The notes below the pieces were generated by a model. It was not told the DNA's origin. It did no database searches and saw nothing but the letters and a program-made list of their open reading frames with translations. Of a DNA stretch of 64,000 bases, positions 1 through 11,319 are shown piece by piece. The position numbers were made by a program, and so were the translations under genes. Each line of letters opens with the position of its first letter. The first letter of the stretch is position 1. The stretch comes from Odobenus rosmarus divergens (taxonomy: Eukaryota; Chordata; Mammalia; Carnivora; Odobenidae). The stretch is from the NCBI RefSeq assembly GCF_000321225.1, contig NW_004450330.1, positions 1,947,636 through 2,011,635 on the forward strand, in the 5' to 3' direction.

Positions 1-125
1 AGAGAGAGAGAAGCAGACTCCCTGCTGAGTGGGGAGTCCGACACCTCGATCCCAGGACCATGAGATCATGACCTGAGCCAAAATCAAGAGTGGGTCGCTT
101 CACCAACTGAGCCACCCAGGTGCCC
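1..125 (-). mobile_element. tRNA-derived carnivore SINE, cut by window edge
   Basis: The reverse complement begins GGGCACCTGGGTGGCTCAG, the carnivore SINE head with its pol III A box, followed by the 'aggtcatgatc' body and a B-box-like segment. The tail lies beyond the left edge. It sits in intron 4 in the same sense as the gene. Confidence 0.93.
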
Positions 126-895
126 TAGAAAAGTTTTTTTTTAAACAGTATCATAATGCTCACACGCTAATGTTTGAGTACAGTCTGTAGTGTTTATAAC
201 AATAATAATTTTTTAAAAGTTATTTCCCCAAGTCCACAAAGTAGGCTTGGTCTATTCCCATGCTACGTTTCGTCCTGCAATTCATGTCTGAAAGTGGTTC
301 CCAGAAATGGTAAAATTTCACATAACCACAAACTAATAAGCACTGGAAAAACCAGACCCTCTCTGTTGATTGTTTTATAGCAATAAATAAAGTTATTTGT
401 GGGGAACCTGTGCAAATTTTATGTTAAACAACAACCAAAAAAATACCCACAAAGCAGATTAGTTTTCAGACTCGTTCTTTGAGGGGAAGATGTGGTGTGC
501 TTGCATCGCTTTGTCCAGGTGAAGCTGTCACAATGCATTTGCCACGTGAACAAATGGTAACCTAAAAGCTACATATACTTGGGGATTCCAATCCTCCCAC
601 ACTCGGTCACTGCTGTTTATAACATCTTCCACGGGGTTCAACAATCTCACAAGGATTTGCTTACTGTTTGTACTGAAATTTGAAAATTGTATTTATATAC
701 TAGGAAATTAAATGCAGGACTTTTGCAAGTCAAATTGTGCAAAAGCAATTTCAATCTGGGTCTTTGTATGAAGGGATACCTGTGTCCAGGAGGGCCTTCC
801 TTACCTTGCATGCTAAGCTCTTGAGAGACGGGCCCCTCGCACCATCTAGGCAATTCACACATGCAGGCTTTCTTTGTATTTTTAGGGACTCTTAC
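1..895 (-). other. PCOLCE2: PCOLCE2 intron 4 (partial)
   Basis: This is the beginning of intron 4, from donor GTAAGA at 895-890 to the window edge. It holds a truncated SINE at 1-125. The rest (126-895) shows no recognisable element and no coding sequence. Confidence 0.85.
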
Positions 896-1020
896 CTGAT
901 TCTTTGGGGCTACAATGTGCCACACACAAGTGACTCCTGCAGGGTAATCTCGGTCTGGCCAGTTGGGGGTTTGAAAAGAGCCAGAAGGTCTTTCTAGGCG
1001 TCCTCCACAATACTGATCTC
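896..1020 (-). CDS. PCOLCE2: PCOLCE2 exon 4, start of second CUB domain
   Basis: The gene product is a secreted glycoprotein that binds fibrillar procollagen and enhances C-propeptide removal by BMP-1/tolloid proteinases (family knowledge). Read on the minus strand, this 125-bp exon begins after acceptor ...AACTTCAG and ends before donor GTAAGA. Its first two bases complete the glycine codon split with exon 3, and it then encodes residues 151-191, beginning [15 protein letters not shown] and ending HIVAPKNQ. The CUB-type cysteine pair is visible at Cys154 and Cys181, and the segment closely matches the PCOLCE2 protein as I know it. It ends in phase 0 and continues into an exon left of the window, so CUB2 is incomplete here. 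An open frame that runs past the donor into intron 4 is not real coding sequence. Confidence 0.96.
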
Positions 1021-1539
1021 CTGAAGTTTTTAAGTATGGAAAAAAAAAATCCAAGTTTATATCCTGCTACGGGTTATGGCAATGCAACCATAAGGAGACT
1101 GGGAATTTGGAATATTGGTAATAATACAGTAAATAAAGGCAATGGCAGAAGCTCCTAAAATTTTTTCTTAAAATATGGTTACACAGCCTCCTACACTCCC
1201 CCACCCGCCACACACACTGAAGATCTCTGTTACTTAACATATCACATCCGCACAAGAGAGCATAGGAGTGGAGTCAGGGCTATAGCTTCTTTTCTTTCTT
1301 TCTTTTCTTTGGTCAAGTAAAGACAAAACATTTGGGCATGAACGCATTCAGAAATCATGCAGGCTCAACAAATTACATAGATTTTAAAGAAGCCTCAAGG
1401 CAAAGGTATTTATTAATGGGATTAAAATGCATGCCCATGGACAAAATTTGAATTAGTTGGCAGAGAAAACTCTCATTACCAAAAAACTCTATATGCTACA
1501 CATCTTTAATAATTTTTAAGAATAATTTTTGTCTGTAAA

Positions 1540-2130
1540 AACAGTGTTTATAAATTTTCAGCAATACAGAAGAGCATCAAGAAGAAAAAGAAAATTACCC
1601 CAAATCCAACCACCTAAAACTAACCACAATTAATATCTGAGAAACATCATTTCAGACATTTCCATGCATATGTACTGATAATAGGTCAACAGGAGTAATT
1701 TTAGAACGATATTTTAATACGAAGTTCTAAATTCAATTTTATTTGAATTTAACAGAAAAACTGAATTGAAACTAAGGGAACTAATATAACTTCAAATTAA
1801 ATATTTGACACAGAAGATAAGCATTCTTAAAAGGCATCTCTAAGAAAATACATTATAAAAATTGAGGTTGGATAATTTCTGAAACTTTATTCATGGAAAA
1901 TTTCAAGCAGATACAAAGTAAATAGAATAATAGAATGAGCTTCCTGTGCATCCAATAATTAATTTCAACAATTTTATTATCATTCTACTGTTCTTTTTAT
2001 TAATACCACTATCCAATCCCTACCACCTGCTTCATTATTATTATTACTACTAATTTTACAGATTTCAAAAGTAAATTCATGCACTGTGAAATGCACAAAT
2101 CTTAGCTGTACTAATTTGAAAAATTAATCT
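1540..2130 (-). repeat. Probable old L1M 3' sequence
   Basis: AT-rich sequence with phrases such as 'attaccccaaatccaaccacc' and 'aatatctgagaaacatcatttc' resembles degenerate 3' untranslated ends of old mammalian L1 (L1M) in antisense. It leads directly into a clearer L1M segment. Family and orientation are from pattern memory. Confidence 0.4.
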
Positions 2131-2139
2131 CCTTATGTA

Positions 2140-3160
2140 AGCCACACTCCTGTGACTGTACAGAAGCCATTTCCCACCAAACTCCTGTATCCCTTCCCAG
2201 TCAGTCTGCCGACTCTCCACACCACTTTTCTGAAAAATTTCAGTTTTATTCTAGACCTTCATATACATGGAATCATGTATGGTGGACTCTTCTGCATCTG
2301 GCTGCCCTTGCTTGTTAGCACAATGTCTGAGATGCATTCATATTGCCGTGCGGATTGGTAGTTTGTTCTTTTACCCTGCTGGGTGATTCCGGTGTGTGGA
2401 AACACAATGTGTCTACCTTTTCTTCTGCTGACATTCCTTTGGGTGTTTCTGGTTTGGGCTATTGTAAACGAAGCTGCCGTGAGCTGTTTTGTACAAATCT
2501 CTTTGTGGACAAGCGCTTTCATTTTTCTTGCACAAATACCCAGAAAAGCAATTCCTGGGCCAAGAACAGATGTAGATGTTTAACTTCAGAAGAAACTACG
2601 ATTTTCCTCTCGAGGCTGTAGCATTTTATACCTCTCCAGGTACAAGCACTTTGGTCACAGCACATCCTTTCCGCCATTTGATGATGTCAGTTGGTTTAGG
2701 CAATCTGGTGGGTTTGTAACGGTATCCCAGTGCGGTTTTAGTTTGCATTACCTTGTTAACAAAGGATACTGAGCAGTTTTTCATGTACTTATTAATCATT
2801 CATGTATCTTCCTTTGTGAAGTGTCTGTTCAAGTGTTTGCCCATGTTCGTATTTATCGCGATCTTTATTAACTTTAATAATGTTTGCATGGTACATATTT
2901 TTCCACCTTTTTACATTCAACCTAGTTTGTATTTCAAGTGCTTTCTTGTGGACGATGTATAGTTAGGCCTTGCTTTGTAAACTGTTCGAATAATCTCTGT
3001 TTTCTAACTGGAGTATTTAATCCTTGGCAATCAATGTGTTTATTGATATGCTTGGGTTTGGTGCACTATTTGCTACTTCGCTCTATTTGTCTCACCTTTC
3101 TCTTGTTTCATCTGTTCTTCCTTTCTTGCCTTCTTTGGGCTAGTTGAAAAATTTTAGTAT
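2140..3160 (-). repeat. Old L1M LINE fragment (antisense)
   Basis: The plus strand shows the well-known antisense L1 3' text: 'catggaatcatgtatggtg', 'cacaatgtctgagatgcattc', 'cacaaatacccagaaaagca' and 'tgtctgttcaagtgtttgcc'. This corresponds to ORF2 C-terminal and 3' UTR sequence read backwards. It is heavily diverged with no usable frame. It lies in intron 3, sense to PCOLCE2. Confidence 0.8.
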
Positions 3161-3164
3161 TCTG

Positions 3165-4850
3165 TTTTAACCTTTTGGCTTTTAGCTACAACTCTTGCAT
3201 TTTTAATGGGTACTCTAGGGATTACAATGTGTATCTTTAATTTATCACAATCCGCTTAGAGTTAATATTGTATTTCTTCACGTGCTGTGTGTGTGTGCAA
3301 CAGTAAAGTTCCATTTACCTCTCCTTTACCTTTACCTTTGTTCTATTATTGTCACATATGTTATATCATACATTCCATATTCCACAATACAGTGTTAAAG
3401 GGGTTTTTTTGGTCCTGTTTTGAACAGATACATGTAAAGAAATTAAGAACATAAAATAACATATAGTCTTTTATATTTACCTTTTCCAATGGCCTCCAAT
3501 CCTTCCATTACGTTCGTGTTACCCTGTGGGGCCATTTCCCTTCAACTTGAGGAACTTCCTTTAATATTTCTCGTGATGCAAGAAATGTCTTTAATTCACT
3601 TTCATTTCTGAAGACTGGCTATAGAATTCTGGGTTGATAGTTTTACTCCGGCATTTTAAGAATGCTGTTCTACTGCCCTCTGGCCTCCACTGTTTCTAAT
3701 TAAAAGAAAGCCATCCTTCACACCATTATTCCCTTGTATGTGATTTGACTTTCATCTCATTGATTTTAAGATTTTCTCTTTATATTTAGGTTTTTGTAAT
3801 TCTGATGTACCTCAACATCAGAATGTGGCTTTATTTTTTTTTATCCTGGTTGGGGTTTGTTCATCTTCTTGGCTCTCTAAATTAATGTTCTTCACTGAAT
3901 CTGGGTAGCTTTAAGCCATTACTTCTTCAGACATTTTTCCTGCACTACTCTCCCTCTGTTCTGGGATATAAATTACACTCATTAGACCACTTGATATTGC
4001 CTCACTGGTCTCTCGGGCTCTTTTTCTTTCATCTTTTTCCTCCTGGTTCTTCAGATTGGCTCATTTCTATTTAGATCCACTGACTCTTCTAACATCTCCA
4101 ATCTGCTTGTAAGCCCACCAGGTAAATTATTAAATTTCAGATTTTGTATCTTTCAGTTCTAGAATTACTCTTTTATTCTTTTTTTATAGTTTATATAAGT
4201 TTTATAGTTCTGTTTCTCTTCTGAAATTCTCAACCTGTTTACTTACTATACATCTATTTCTCTTTAAGTCCTTAGATATAGTTACAATAGTTGCTTTAAA
4301 TGCTTGTCTGCTAACTGCCACATCTGAGTTATCTTGGGATCAGTTTTTATTGACTTTTTTCTTGAATATAGATACACTTTTCTGGTTTTATCACATGACT
4401 GGATACTGGATATTATGAATGATACATTACAGAGACTCTAGATTCTGTTGTGTTCCACAGAAAAAGGATTTGTGTTCTAGCAGGCATTTCACTTGCCTAG
4501 ACTCAAGCTCAAAGTCATCTCCCTGGCTGTGGGCAGCAGCTGTAATCTCTGTTCACTTTAATCTTTTCAGCTGCTGCTTTTGTGCGGGGCCAACTAGACT
4601 CTCCTCTGCATACGTAGAGTTTGGCTGTCAACCAAAGCTCTAGGTGGCTTTTATCTGCATATTTTGTGCTTCAATTCCTCTGCAGCTCCCAGCCAGCATT
4701 TCCTCCCAAATGTCTGGCTGCTCTGTCAGCCCCAGATCCTGTCCTCTGACATCTCAAACCAAAATGCTGCACAAGAGCTCGAAGCAAGAGCAGATTAGGA
4801 AATGCCCTCAAGCAAAAGGCTCCAAATTTAACAGATCTGGACTACTGCAG
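3165..4850 (-). repeat. HAL1-like old LINE fragment (antisense)
   Basis: The plus strand carries antisense HAL1/L1-ORF1-type text: 'ggctatagaattctgggttg', 'ctggcctccactgtttct', 'ttcttcagattggctcattt', 'tagaattactcttttattc' and 'tgctaactgccacatctgag'. These follow one another in the order expected for one element. The right border is soft. No intact frame remains. Confidence 0.7.
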
Positions 4851-5369
4851 TTATCTCTTCAGCGGAGAGGTTTCTACCCATGGGTACTCATATGTACCAA
4901 CATGAAAACACCCCAACACATAGTTTTACGTGAAAAAAAAAAAAGTTGTGAAGCGATATGCATGTGTGATCCCACTTAGATTTTTAAAAAGCTACTGCAG
5001 AAGTATATACATACAAGTGTACATAGAAAGGTATGGGAACCACCAGCCATGGCTCTTTCTAAGACGGGACTATAATGTGGTGAAGGGGTATGTGTATATG
5101 TGTATGTAAGCTTCACATTTTTACTCCAGGAATTTCTATATTTGAATTTTGGTAAGAATCACATGGGCTTAAAAAAAGAGATTTTTTGGAATGGTCTCTT
5201 GGTAGTTCGGTGGCATTTATTAGCTCCATTTGAGAAGAGCTGCTCTTCAACTTTAGGTTAAAGGAGTAAACACATATAAAGTGCCTGGGACAGAGCCTAA
5301 CACAAAGGAGGCATCCAATAACCGTGAGCCATTATTATTGCTGTGACTGCCATTATGTGGAAACGGTAC

Positions 5370-5625
5370 CTCTTTCATTTGGTTCAGCAGCAGAGAACAT
5401 GGCCATGAAGCCATTCCCAGCTGTGTTGGCATCAGAAATCATCTGCACCATCATCTTGTTACCACTGGACACAAGGGCTCCAGGCCGGAACGTGCCACAG
5501 AAGCGCCCGATACGCTGGCCATTGGTATGACCACTGTACACATCCACAAAGTCATAACGGCACAGGTTGTCACTCTCGAGATCTATGAATCGGAAATTCA
5601 GAACTACCACTTTGCCCTCGGGAAC
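5370..5625 (-). CDS. PCOLCE2: PCOLCE2 exon 3, main part of first CUB domain
   Basis: This 256-bp exon on the minus strand follows a strong pyrimidine-rich acceptor (TGCTTTTCTCTCCAG) and begins with Val65 (VPEGKVVVLNF). It ends at ...EPNER plus one base of a split glycine codon, before donor GTACCG. The donor has C rather than the usual G at position +5, so it looks weaker than the neighbouring donors. The exon carries the core of CUB1: the second disulfide pair at Cys86 and Cys107, the Y88-D89 pair and Asp129 in an S-D-x(6)-GF context. These match the acidic positions that bind calcium in cbCUB domains (family knowledge). In PCOLCE proteins CUB1 helps bind the procollagen C-propeptide. The frame is intact and there are no premature stops. 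Confidence 0.97.
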
Positions 5626-7190
5626 CTGGAGAGAAAAGCACCAATTGGAAAACCATGTCATGAAAACAGTATCTGAAGTCTTCCCATCGAGCCAATTACT
5701 GAAGTGAGCAGATAAAAAGTATAATACCCAAGATGATGCTTTTCTTCCCTCAAATCTGAACTCAGGAAAGGTTTTCTACCATAATGAATTCCTAATAAAA
5801 TGTAAGTATTTATTGTCCCACAATTCATGAGGGTACACAATCTTATCCCTAGGGAGTTTATCTCAACAAAGTTGCAAAATATTGAGTCAGTCTTATTAAT
5901 TGGTAAATCATTGCTTATAAAGAATACCAGTCCTGACTGGACCTTAGCACACATTTGCAAATTGTAAAACACCATGGCACCCAGAGATATTGCTTGGAAA
6001 AGAAATATTTGAAATATCATTCTTCAGAAATAATACAACAGGATAATCTCAATATGTAGAATGCTTCTATGAAGTTTCAACTGAAGGGACTGTTTGGCAA
6101 TTGTGCAGTTAATTTATAGATAATTCAGTTTGGGTCCTGAAAAATCCAGATCAACTATTTATACTGATTAGGCTGAGTAATTACTGAATCATCTCTTCTC
6201 AGAGTCACTGAGTTTTTGTTTCCCACATGAACACTTTATATACTAGGCAACCTTGAAACACAAAGCACTGATGAAGAAAATGAGTTTTCACTTTCTCATA
6301 CAACTTCCTTCACCATAATTTCCTCCATATAATTCTTATGATGTTTCCTTCCTTGTTCCCTGAACAGGTAGAAACAATGGCTACAAAAGCATTCAGCAGG
6401 ATTCTAACAAAAGCCCCATTTCATTTCCAGTTCACACCATCTTTTAATTTATTCATCCAAGTATTTGGTCATAAAGTCTCACAATCAGATTCGTTTTACC
6501 TTTTCCACTAGGGATCTCCACTGAATGGCCTAAGAATTTCATTTTACAGATGACAAAAAGTCAGTGATTTAAAAGACAAAACAAACCCACAACCATCAAC
6601 AGTGGTTGGTTTATAGTCATCTTAAGTAATTATCTCATACTCAAGGGTCAATAGATGCTTTAACATAAACATGGCTTTCCGTGTTGGTGAGTTCAGGACC
6701 ATAAATTTTTTTTCTGTGATAAGAAGCAGTGTTTCCAGTGCTATTTGCCTTTTGTGTCAAAGACATACACACCCCATGGCAAAACCTGTAGAGCAAAAGT
6801 CTCAAAAGGATATTTTGGCTTTGTCATAGCTATATTCTAATTACTAGAAGCTTATCTTAATAGCGTATTAGAAGTTCCAAAGCCACGGTCTGTGAAGCTG
6901 ATAGCAGAAAACGCAATTTAATTTTTAAACATTCTCACTGAGATAGCTCTTGGAGAACTCCTCTGGGTTTTTTTGTTGTATTTATTTTTTTGCATGCAAT
7001 CTCTAGTTAGCCTGTGATCAGAAAATTACAAAAATGTGATGCCACATCTGTAATCTGAAATATAAGCAATCTATCAATCACTGAAAATTTTCCAGCCAAA
7101 ACAAAACCAAACACCATTCTGAGCTATATTAATTTAATGTTGACTGTCCTTGCAAGAAGAGTGACTGTGTAAATGTGTAGATAAACTGTG
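5626..7190. other. Intronic stretch with no feature recognised
   Basis: This mostly AT-rich unique-looking sequence lies next to the exon 3 acceptor. I recognise no repeat family, exon or RNA gene. Confidence 0.5.
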
Positions 7191-7199
7191 TGGAGGGTA

Positions 7200-8460
7200 G
7201 TTCAAAGCTCTGAGGCTCTTCCACCCGCAGAGTCAAGAAGGGAAGAGGTAGAAGGATTCACCCCTGGGGCACTCTGATGTCATCAGGTCTTTCAGATACG
7301 GTCAAACCAAGCTAGGGACTGAGTCAGGAAGTAGGACGCAATCAGAAGGGTGTGGTACCCAGAAGCCAAGTGAATAAAGTGTGTTCAAGGAGGAAGAACT
7401 AGTCAGCTGAGTCAGGTGTGGCTGCTGAGCAAAGAAAGATAATTAAGAAAGGGCCACTGGGTTTATCAACCAGAGGTCAATGGTGACTCCGACAAAGCTG
7501 TTTTGGTGAGGCAGCAGGGATAAAGCCCGGCAAGAGAAGGATCAAGAGAAAATGGGTGAGAGGAATTGGGACAAGTTTTTCAAGGAGCTTTGCTGGAAAG
7601 ATGAACAGAGTAATATGTGGGTAGCTGGAAGAGGGGGTGCGGGTCAAGGCAGGATAATTAAAATGGGCTCTATTAAGGCTCGTTTGCATGCCAATGGGAG
7701 TAACTCCACAGGGAGGGCAAAATTGATAAAGTAGGAGAGAGAGAGAGAGTTGCTGGAGAATGTCATTGGGTAGGCAAGGGAAGATTTGCTCTAAGGCACA
7801 GATGGGGGGGCGGGTGTCCAGCCTCAGAAAGCAGCATGGACAATTGTGCCTACTGAGAGGAGGGAAGGCAGGGGCAGGTGGGGTTGTAGGTGAGGCTGTG
7901 AGAGCAGATGAAGTTTTTCTTTTGTGAAACAGAAAACAAGGTCACCAGCAGCAAACATGGATGTGAGAGGAGCTATCAGGAGTCTGAGAACAGAGGAGAG
8001 GTGTGTAAACGGATTAAGGAAGTACAGCAGGAGTGTCAGGAGTGCTGAGGGCCCACTTGAGGTATGTAAACTAAAAGTGGGACCGCTCTGCATGGGGGGA
8101 GTGGGCTAAGTTTGCCAAGCAAGGACTATGGAGGAAGACAGAGCCAAGAGAGTTGAGGATATAGGCAGACGAGTGACCATAATGATGGACCATGGAAACT
8201 AAGCTGGGTAAGAACAGAAATGTCGAATCAGTGGGATGAGGACAGTAACCTAGACTGTGGGGGAGACAGGATAATGCAGTGGAAGTGGGTGGCAGAGGAA
8301 CAATGGAGGCTGGGGGAGCTGCAAGACCCAACAGGATCCTCCATGTAGATACTGAAATTACTGTGAATTATGACAAGGATGAGTGTTGAAGACAGTGACA
8401 GCAAGCCAGGGGCTAAAATTTACAAGAACTGAGGAAAACTGCCCTGGGGTCTTTCTGCAA
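7200..8460. repeat. Purine-rich (G/A-skewed) old sequence
   Basis: The plus strand is strongly enriched in G and A over more than 1 kb (for example 'ggagggaaggcaggggcagg' and 'gagaacagaggagaggtgtg'). A GA dinucleotide run lies at about 7735-7749 and a G run at 7805-7811. The style resembles the internal part of L2 or a similarly old element, but I could not align it. The opposite strand shows open frames only because of this composition. Confidence 0.35.
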
Positions 8461-9079
8461 CAAGATAAGCAAAGAGGGGCAAGGAGGGCAGTCTTGTTTC
8501 ACTGGTAAGTTCTCCGTTCTTTGGCACTAAGAAAGTTCTGTTGATTCCTTTCTGCGGTCAAGCTGGATACTCATTTCCAATGGGATAAATCGGCATATGT
8601 TCAGCACTAGGAATGAGGTTCCATCATTGAAATTTTGAACACTTGTTGATCCCAACAACATCCCCGGCCAAAAACTCTTTGGAAGGAAGGATGCAGAGAT
8701 CTATACCAGTTGTGTGCCTACCATAACCAGAAACAAATACTATCTTGCACTGAAGGCCAAGAGCAATCTATTGCAGGGGAGATGCATACTGGAGGGAACC
8801 CTTTCAAGACAACACAACAGTTGTTCTTCATTTTAATGTGAGTAATCAAGATTGTCTGGTGCCCTGGGATGTGAACTTTGCTTAGAGTTCCTAGACAGTC
8901 ACTCTAAAGGTCTTTGTAAAGCATATTCTCCAAAGGTGACCCCTCCACTTGAAGAATCTACAGTCTTTACTCTCAATTTTTCTTTGTTAAGGATATTAAA
9001 AGAAAAAAATATATATATAGAGAGAGAGTAATATAACAAACACCTAGGTACCAGCCATCCAGAATTAATTATTGTTAGC
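8461..9079. other. Intronic stretch with no feature recognised
   Basis: No repeat family or gene is recognised. A short TA/GA microsatellite lies near 9009-9028. Confidence 0.45.
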
Positions 9080-9350
9080 ATTTTGTCAACACATTTTTAA
9101 TGTCTCCTTTACTAAAATAAATACAAATTTTCAAATAAAATGAGGTTTATCGTTCCCATCCCAGGCCCCGTTTTCCCCTTTCTCAGAAGCAACCATTGTC
9201 ATAAATTTAGTGGGTTTCCTTCTGTACCATTCAAAATACTTTTATATAAATGTGTATGTATTCACACAAAATACACAGTTGTGTTTTTGTGCCTGTTTTA
9301 AAAATTAATGAAAATGGCATAATGCTGTACATATTCTCCAGCCTGGGCAT
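9080..9350 (-). repeat. Old L1M 3' end fragment (antisense)
   Basis: Phrases such as 'ccccttt ctcagaagcaacca', 'aaaatacttttatataaatg' and 'aatggcataatgctgtacat' match the typical antisense 3' end of old L1M elements. The borders are approximate. Confidence 0.6.
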
Positions 9351-9417
9351 CCTTGAGTTTTCTCAGTGAGGAGGAAGAGAAGGGGGAGAAATAAAAATAA
9401 AAACAAAAACACACAGG

Positions 9418-9628
9418 GGGCACCTGGATGGCTCAGTTGGTTAAGCGGCCAACTCTTGATTTTGGCTCAGGTCATGATCTCGGGGTCCTGGGATTGAGCC
9501 CTGCCTCAGGCTCCACGCTCAGTGCGGAGTCTGCTTAAGGATTCTCTCCCTCTCCCTCTGCCCCTCCCCTTGCTCATGTTCTCTCTCTCTAAAATCAATC
9601 AATCAATCTTAAAAAACAAAAACGAAAA
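9418..9628 (+). mobile_element. tRNA-derived carnivore SINE
   Basis: The element has the head GCACCTGGATGGCTCAGTTGG, the body 'aggtcatgatctcggggtcc', a CT-rich segment, then 'aatcaatcaatcttaaaa'. The flanks 'aaaacaaaaac' near 9402 and 9615 may be the target-site duplication. It is antisense to PCOLCE2. Confidence 0.93.
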
Positions 9629-9629
9629 C

Positions 9630-9985
9630 TCATAGGCCCTTCACAAGCTATTCCTTCTGCCTAGAATACTTTCCCACTTCTGCCCCTCTGTCGCTCACAT
9701 TGAGGGTCTCAGTTTCAAGGTCACCTCTTCTTGGAGGCACTCCCAGACCCCAGCTCCTCCTCCCAAGATGGGCTCTGCCCAGTGAGCATCCTGCCCCTCA
9801 GGTCCCTGAGCATGAGATGGCTCAACCTACTTACTCCCTCACTGTCTATTTTCCCTGAAAGATGGAGCTCAAGGAGGCAAGGCTCCCTCCTGCCTTGGTC
9901 ACTGCTGCATCCCAGCCTCTGGACAGTGCGTGGCCCCAGGCAGAGGGGCATCATGAATATGTGTTAAGTGAAATGAATCTGCCAG
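9630..9985 (+). repeat. L2 LINE 3' fragment
   Basis: Characteristic L2 3' text is present: 'ttccttctgcctagaatac', 'ggcactcccagaccc' and the ending 'atgtgttaagtgaaatgaat'. The order and sense match an L2 3' end on the plus strand. Confidence 0.7.
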
Positions 9986-10227
9986 GTGCTACATGGAACA
10001 CCAGCTTCTTTGCATAAACCCTGGACAAGGCACCTACTGGGCCCTCCACCTCTCGTGTTCTAATATCTCCTACCCACACCGGCAGCAGAGTTCCAGAAGG
10101 CTGCTCTCCTTCCTGGGTCATTGTTTATAAACAAAAGAAGATGCATATCTTTTGGGAAACCTTATATTTCAAATCTCCTGTAATGCTAATACTTAATGCA
10201 GAAACTCCATTAAGATGCTTTTTTTGG

Positions 10228-10422
10228 GGGCGCCTGGGTGGCTCAGTTGAGCGACTGCCTTCGGCTCAGGTCATGATCCTGGAGTCCCGGGATCGAGTCC
10301 TACATCGGGCTCCCTGCTCAGCGAAGAGCCTGCTTCTCCCTCTAACCCTCCCACCTCTCATGTGCTCTCTCTCTCTCTCTCTCTCACTCTCTCAAAATAA
10401 ATAAATAAATCTTTAAAAAAAA
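10228..10422 (+). mobile_element. tRNA-derived carnivore SINE with perfect target-site duplication
   Basis: This is a full SINE from GGGCGCCTGGGTGGCTCAG through a CT microsatellite (about 10362-10392) to an AAATAAATAAATCTTT(A)n tail. The 16-bp flank AAGATGCTTTTTTTGG occurs at 10212-10227 and 10423-10438 without mismatch. This indicates a young target-primed insertion. It is antisense to the gene. Confidence 0.97.
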
Positions 10423-10438
10423 AAGATGCTTTTTTTGG

Positions 10439-11310
10439 TGGCAGTGGAGAAAAAGCTGTTTTGTGAGATTATATTGACCAGGGGATTCATTATCTGCCTG
10501 TAGAAAAACAATTCTATATTCATGTTTTTTCCTGTCAACAGCTGAGTCCTGTGTGGGCCAAAGCCTCGTGCTGCCACAATGACCTCAGCTCACCCCACAG
10601 CCCCTGGCATGTCCTTACTGTCACGGCCAAGTCTCTTGATGCCCGTTCCCAAGCTGCTGCCAGAGAACGACCAGGGCAGGTGCGTTTTAAGCTGATGGTT
10701 TGCATTTTCAGGATCCTATGAGCACAATGCAAATAGGAGGGCAGCCTCTTTTGTATGGAATCGATTTCTGTAGAAATGGTAACTCTCCTTGTGTCTGTAG
10801 CTTTTCTTCCCCCTTAACACACCATTTACTAATTTGAGCAAAAAGATCTGTTTCTGCAGCATGTCTGATTTTTTTTAAAAGCCATCGTTTTAATTTTCTA
10901 AGATTGCCCTCTTCCACAAACAGACCTTTGGGATGGCATGCTCTAAAATACAAGGCTGCGTGTTGTTCACATAAAGTTCAAGAGGCACAGCAACTTGGCT
11001 CATCTCACAAATCCCCCTAAATGTAATGCAGAGAAATTTATGTGCAAACTATGCACAAATATTTGGCTCTATTTCAGAGGGGGATAAATCAGAAGCTTAC
11101 AAAATCTTATTCATGTATATTCTGTGTATATTTAAATACTTTATATACTTAAATATTTGAAGAGGGAATTTTATAAATGTTTGGAAAATAAAACATACAT
11201 TTTGATTAATGGAAATAACATGTGATGTTTTGAACATTTTGGGGGGTGGGGATTGGTAATTTCACCAAAAAAACCCTTTACACTCTCATGTCCAGAAGAA
11301 AGGAGGAAAG
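10439..11310. other. Intronic stretch with no feature recognised
   Basis: No repeat family or coding segment is recognised. The segment around 11090-11220 is AT-rich. Confidence 0.45.
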
Positions 11311-11319
11311 CCATACCTC

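Larger units (their letters stand above)
1021..5369 (-). other. PCOLCE2: PCOLCE2 intron 3
   Basis: This intron of about 4.3 kb runs from donor GTACCG to acceptor AACTTCAG in phase 1. It contains old LINE sequence at 2140-4850 and a short CTTT-rich tract near 1285-1312. The stretches 1021-1540 and 4860-5369 show no recognisable element. Confidence 0.9.

Noticed and set aside
647..1054. Whole 135-codon minus-strand frame as one coding exon
   Set aside because: Only 896-1020 is coding. The frame continues past a clear GTAAGA donor into intron and begins before the acceptor AG.
5626..5661. Extension of exon 3 upstream of VPEGK to an ATG
   Set aside because: The frame runs through the polypyrimidine tract and AG of the acceptor. 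The residues before VPEGK do not resemble PCOLCE2, whereas exon 2 supplies the correct preceding residues.
9418..9500. SINE heads as functional tRNA genes
   Set aside because: They keep A- and B-box-like text but are followed by SINE body and tail, and they do not fold into a complete cloverleaf with a plausible 3' end.
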